A stretch of 8,923 bases of DNA, taken from Flavobacterium sp. UBA807 (GTDB lineage Bacteria; Bacteroidota; Bacteroidia; Flavobacteriales; Flavobacteriaceae). The stretch spans positions 1-8,923 of the forward strand of contig DBIH01000066.1 of NCBI GenBank assembly GCA_002296885.1, written 5' to 3'. A program made the position numbers and the translations under genes. The notes under the pieces are model-generated. The model searched no databases. It was not told the DNA's origin and was given only the letters and a program-made list of their open reading frames with translations. This document shows positions 6,847-8,923 of the stretch, piece by piece; the first letter of the stretch is position 1, and each line of letters opens with the position of its first letter.

Positions 6847-6850
6847 GGTT
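6820..6850 (+). other. Stem-loop spanning the sucB stop codon
   Basis: AACCCTAA (6820-6827) pairs with TTAGGGTT (6843-6850), and inside it AGCT (6831-6834) can pair with AGCT (6838-6841) around TTAG. The stop TAG (6844-6846) lies in the distal arm. It may protect the mRNA 3' end or be chance; only the terminator downstream has a T tract. Confidence 0.35.
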
Positions 6851-6884
6851 TCTACCTGCCTCGGATGAGGCGCCTATATATTTG

Positions 6885-6920
6885 AATCCCGTTTCATTTT
6901 GAAGCGGGATTTTCCTTTTC
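6885..6920 (+). terminator. Intrinsic terminator of sucAB
   Basis: AATCCCGTTTCA (6885-6896) pairs with TGAAGCGGGATT (6900-6911) over 12 positions, one of them G-U, around a 3-nt TTT loop. It is followed by a pyrimidine-rich TTTCCTTTTC tail. It lies 38 nt after the sucB stop and separates sucAB from the MFS gene. Confidence 0.85.
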
Positions 6921-6928
6921 TTTGTAAC

Positions 6929-7022
6929 TGCGTGAGTGATGGAAGCAAGCTACCCTGTCTGCCGACAGGCAGGCATGTAGCGCGGACAGCACGACCTCGT
7001 TTTTTAGAACGAGGGCACGCCC
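6929..7022 (+). repeat. Interspersed palindromic repeat, copy B (with insert)
   Basis: This is the inverted relative of copy A. GATGGAAGCAAGCTAC (6938-6953) matches copy A at 14 of 16 positions, and CATGTAGCGCGGACAGCACGA (6974-6993 and on) at 18 of 21; the two blocks are interrupted by 20 extra bases at 6954-6973. It ends in a 7-bp stem CCTCGTT/AACGAGG (6995-7001 / 7008-7014) and GGCACGCCC. It fills most of the spacer between the sucB terminator and the MFS start. A frame runs through it into the MFS gene from a TTG at 6899, but the encoded residues are repeat-derived. Confidence 0.75.
6954..6973. repeat. 20-bp palindromic insert inside repeat copy B
   Basis: CCTGTCTGCCGACAGGCAGG can fold two ways: CCTGTC/GACAGG with loop TGCC, or CTGCC/GGCAG with loop GACA. 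It sits exactly where copy A has nothing (between 5542 and 5543), in the loop of the GCTAC/GTAGC hairpin (6949-6953 / 6977-6981). Boundaries are uncertain by one C. Similar CCTGCCGGCAGG-type units are, from memory, widespread in Bacteroidota intergenic DNA. Confidence 0.75.
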
Positions 7023-7036
7023 AAAAATTAAAAGCC

Positions 7037-8248
7037 ATGAAAAAAAGCCAAAAACAGGCAGCGATAGGATTTATTTTTATCACAATGCTTATCGATATAA
7101 CGGGTTGGGGAATTATCATTCCGGTGATTCCGAGACTGATTTCAGAACTTATTCACGGCGATTTGAGTGAGGCTGCAAAATATGGAGGCTGGCTGACTTT
7201 TGCGTATGCGATTACACAGTTCATCTGTGCGCCTTTGATAGGAAACCTAAGCGATAAATACGGAAGACGCCCAATACTTTTGATATCGCTTTTTGCTTTT
7301 TCATTAGATTATTTATTATTAGCTTTTTCGCCAACAATCAGCTGGTTGTTTTTGGGAAGGATTATTGCCGGAATAACCGGAGCCAGTATTACGACGGCAT
7401 CGGCTTATATTGCCGATATCAGCACGCCGGAGAACAGGGCTAAAAATTTCGGAATGATAGGCGCAGCTTTTGGTTTGGGATTTATCATTGGGCCGGTTAT
7501 TGGAGGACTACTTGGGCAATATGGTTCAAGAGTTCCGTTTTACGCTACAGCGGTTTTGTGTATGCTGAATTTCTTATATGGCTATTTTATTTTGCCCGAA
7601 TCGTTATCTAAAAAGAACCGCAGGGAATTTGATATCAAAAGAGCAAATCCGGTTGGCGCGTTTAAGAATTTAAAAAAGCATCCGTCGCTTTACGGATTGT
7701 TGCTGTCGCTTTTTTTGGTTTATGTAGGATCACACGCCATTCAGGGGAACTGGAGTTATTACACGATGTATAAATTCAGTTGGGATGAAAAAATGGTTGG
7801 GATTTCATTGGGAGTAATCGGGCTTTTGGTTGGGATTGTTCAAGGTGTTTTAATACGATGGATCAATCCGAAACTGGGAAATGAAAAAAGCATTTACATT
7901 GGATTGGTGTTGTATTGCTTGGGAATGTTTATGTTTGCTTTCGCCACACAAAGCTGGATGATGTTTGTGTTTTTAATTCCGTATTGCCTTGGCGGAATCG
8001 CCGGTCCTGCAATTCAGGCGGTAATATCAACAAGAGTTCCGGCAAATGAGCAGGGCGAAATTCAGGGGACTTTATCAAGTTTAATGAGTGGCTCCATGAT
8101 TATTGGCCCGCCGATGATGTCGACTATTTTTTACTTTTTCACACACAAAGAAGCTCCTTTTCAATTTCCGGGAATGCCATTTATTGTTGGCGGAATGCTG
8201 ATGATGATCAGTGCTACTATTGCTTACTTTTCTTTTAGAAAAAAATAA
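7037..8248 (+). CDS. MFS transporter, Tet/TCR-like drug:H+ antiporter type
   Basis: This is a 403-residue inner-membrane protein with about 12 hydrophobic helices, the size of TetA proteins. Features seen are Asp20 in helix 1 ([15 protein letters not shown]), motif [15 protein letters not shown] (69-82) in the loop between helices 2 and 3, motif B with Arg108 ([11 protein letters not shown]), and motif [13 protein letters not shown] (146-157), the hallmark of drug:proton antiporters. A charged central loop ([12 protein letters not shown]) divides the two six-helix halves. It probably exports a small molecule by proton exchange. Its placement among housekeeping genes gives no hint of substrate, and the sequence does not prove tetracycline export. 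I chose ATG 7037 ([12 protein letters not shown]) because the upstream 46-codon extension from TTG 6899 is terminator and repeat sequence. I see no convincing promoter close to the start. Its stop is 1 nt from the converging protease stop. Confidence 0.9.
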   Translation: MKKSQKQAAIGFIFITMLIDITGWGIIIPVIPRLISELIHGDLSEAAKYGGWLTFAYAITQFICAPLIGNLSDKYGRRPILLISLFAFSLDYLLLAFSPTISWLFLGRIIAGITGASITTASAYIADISTPENRAKNFGMIGAAFGLGFIIGPVIGGLLGQYGSRVPFYATAVLCMLNFLYGYFILPESLSKKNRREFDIKRANPVGAFKNLKKHPSLYGLLLSLFLVYVGSHAIQGNWSYYTMYKFSWDEKMVGISLGVIGLLVGIVQGVLIRWINPKLGNEKSIYIGLVLYCLGMFMFAFATQSWMMFVFLIPYCLGGIAGPAIQAVISTRVPANEQGEIQGTLSSLMSGSMIIGPPMMSTIFYFFTHKEAPFQFPGMPFIVGGMLMMISATIAYFSFRKK

Positions 8249-8249
8249 A

Positions 8250-8687
8250 TTATTTCAAGTAAAGGCAGTGATTATAATAGTCGATAATTGCTTTGCCTTG
8301 AAGCAAAATATCTGCACCGATGATTCCATGAACCGGTTTCGCTTTGTGTTGGAGCAGCGCTTCATTAACATGGGTCATATCAAAAATAATCAGCTGAAAA
8401 CTCTCAGTTTTCCAACGCCCTATTTTCAGTGAATTGTTTTTAGCCAATTGCGTAAACATTCCCGTAGCACCGGCACCCGAAGCTTTTGTTTTCGATTTTC
8501 CGGCCTTAAGGTTGAAAAGCTCAATGCTTTCAAAACCAACACAACTGTTGGAAGCGCCTGTGTCGAGTATGAAATTTCCCGAAACGCCATTAATCGTTGC
8601 TTTAATCAGCAAATGCTGCGTTTTGGAAACCTTGAAGTTAATTTTCCTGTATTTCTCTTTTTTGAGTAAGTCCTGAAGATGTTTCAT
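8250..8687 (-). CDS. Retropepsin-like aspartyl protease, 145 aa
   Basis: This is a single-domain protein of the retroviral-type (pepsin half) aspartyl protease fold. The active-site motif is LDTGAS with catalytic Asp42, preceded by the hydrophobic strand ATINGVSGNFI. The second conserved element is HGIIGADILLQGKAIIDY near the C-terminus, the hydrophobic-hydrophobic-Gly-x-Asp segment that packs beside the active site. One Asp-Thr-Gly per chain means it should work as a homodimer. There is no signal peptide or membrane anchor, so it is probably cytoplasmic. The substrate is unknown. I start it at ATG 8687 because a TACATTTG promoter box lies 17 nt upstream; a longer frame to 8789 would overlap the tatD start and encode promoter-repeat residues. 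It diverges from tatD and converges on the MFS gene, whose stop is separated by a single base (8249). Confidence 0.85.
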   Translation of the reverse strand: MKHLQDLLKKEKYRKINFKVSKTQHLLIKATINGVSGNFILDTGASNSCVGFESIELFNLKAGKSKTKASGAGATGMFTQLAKNNSLKIGRWKTESFQLIIFDMTHVNEALLQHKAKPVHGIIGADILLQGKAIIDYYNHCLYLK

Positions 8688-8703
8688 ATAATTAAATGAA
8701 GTC

Positions 8704-8731
8704 CAAATGTAATCTAAAAAAGCAGAACAAA
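8704..8731 (-). promoter_or_regulatory. Promoter of the retropepsin-like gene
   Basis: Reading the minus strand, TTTG (8731-8728) and TACATTTG (8711-8704) are 16 nt apart. The -7 box is an exact TAnnTTTG match, while the spacing is at or just below the usual range. Predicted start near 8698-8700 gives a leader of about 11-13 nt to the ATG at 8687. Confidence 0.6.
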
Positions 8732-8768
8732 CTTTGTAACTTTGGCACTTTGTAACTTTGGCACTTTC
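8731..8768. repeat. Perfect 16-bp tandem duplication, plus partial third unit
   Basis: ACTTTGTAACTTTGGC occurs at 8731-8746 and again, identical, at 8747-8762, followed by ACTTTC at 8763-8768, the first five bases of a third unit plus one change. The unit contains a complete TAnnTTTG element and two TTTG motifs, so the duplication doubles the core promoter of the downstream gene. Confidence 0.92.
8733..8760 (+). promoter_or_regulatory. Duplicated promoter of the TatD-family gene
   Basis: TAACTTTG occurs at 8737-8744 and 8753-8760, both exact TAnnTTTG matches. For the second, TTTG at 8733-8736 lies 16 nt upstream as a -33 box supplied by the first repeat unit. Starts would fall near 8749-8751 and 8765-8767, so the second would give a leader of only about 4-6 nt before ATG 8771. 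Confidence 0.65.
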
Positions 8769-8770
8769 AA

Positions 8771-8923
8771 ATGATTTTAACCGATACACATACCCATCTT
8801 TATTCTGAAGAATTCGACCTGGACCGAACCGAAATGATTCAGCGTGCCATTGATGCCGGAGTTTCCCGGTTTTTCGTTCCGTCTATTGATTCGGGTTACA
8901 CCCAAAAAATGTATGATTTGGAA
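8771..8923 (+). CDS. TatD-family metal-dependent hydrolase, N-terminal part
   Basis: The gene runs off the window after 51 codons; family members are about 255 residues. The start MILTDTHTHLYSEEFD carries the HxH metal-binding pair (His7, His9) at the end of the first strand of the TIM barrel. The following MIQRAIDAGVSRFFVPSID fits the next helix and strand of TatD-like proteins. These are cytoplasmic enzymes usually described as Mg- or Zn-dependent DNases or exonucleases acting on DNA ends, or as D-aminoacyl-tRNA deacylases for some members; which applies here cannot be told. It diverges from the protease gene with an 83-nt spacer containing promoters for both. The remaining catalytic residues lie outside the window. 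Confidence 0.9.
   Translation, partial: MILTDTHTHLYSEEFDLDRTEMIQRAIDAGVSRFFVPSIDSGYTQKMYDLE

Noticed and set aside
6858..6871. Small hairpin GCCTC/GAGGC after sucB as terminator
   Set aside because: It has only a 5-bp stem and no T tract; the 12-pair stem at 6885-6911 is the convincing terminator.
6877..6884. TATATTTG, an exact TAnnTTTG match, upstream of the MFS gene
   Set aside because: It sits directly before the sucB terminator stem, has no TTTG at the -33 distance, and any transcript from it would start inside the hairpin. Chance in AT-rich DNA is likelier.
7037..8248. Tetracycline resistance determinant
   Set aside because: The fold and motifs are Tet/TCR-like, but such transporters have many substrates and there is no TetR-type regulator or mobile element next to it.
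8434..8676. Plus-strand open frames opposite the protease gene
   Set aside because: They encode low-complexity antisense residues without motifs, while the minus-strand frame has clear protease signatures.
8688..8789. Longer protease gene starting at 8789
   Set aside because: It would overlap the tatD start and translate the 16-bp promoter repeat; a good promoter box for the shorter form lies within it.

Overview
The window looks like a chromosomal segment of a Flavobacterium-type organism (Bacteroidota, Flavobacteriaceae). Three things support this: promoter elements match the Bacteroidota pattern TTTG / TAnnTTTG, starts are preceded by A-rich stretches rather than Shine-Dalgarno sequences, and the proteins have flavobacterial character. 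Most of it is core housekeeping DNA with sampled GC of about 40-45%. One block at 1381-2040 is only 23% GC (counted).

Layout: (1) 52-1375, plus strand: a trans-isoprenyl diphosphate synthase overlapping by 8 nt a small conserved gene of unknown function. (2) 2601-1381, minus strand: a signal-peptide-bearing outer-membrane beta-barrel protein followed by two very AT-rich hypothetical genes, tightly packed like an operon and converging on the first pair. (3) 2706-6846, plus strand: sucA and sucB, the E1 and E2 components of 2-oxoglutarate dehydrogenase (TCA cycle). They are separated by 133 nt holding an interspersed repeat and a 7-bp tandem repeat, and sucB ends in a strong intrinsic terminator. 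(4) 7037-8248, plus strand: a 12-helix MFS transporter of the Tet/TCR type, preceded by a second, inverted copy of the interspersed repeat. (5) 8687-8250, minus strand: a small retropepsin-like aspartyl protease whose stop lies 1 nt from the MFS stop. (6) 8771 to the window end: the start of a TatD-family metal-dependent hydrolase, divergent from the protease, with a duplicated 16-bp promoter segment.

How the genes work together: SucA and SucB form one enzyme complex with a lipoamide dehydrogenase (E3) that is not in the window. The prenyl synthase probably feeds isoprenoid synthesis. The other genes have no clear functional link to these.

The most notable structures are non-coding. The two interspersed repeat copies (5514-5566 and 6929-7022) share a core that is interrupted in the second copy by a 20-bp palindromic insert placed in the loop of a hairpin. 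The tatD promoter is duplicated by an exact 16-bp tandem repeat. The AT-rich gene pair sits exactly between two stop codons. I see no CRISPR array, rRNA, tRNA or transposase, and no obviously new defence or metabolic system. No gene-free stretch exceeds 300 nt; the longest is 6847-7036.
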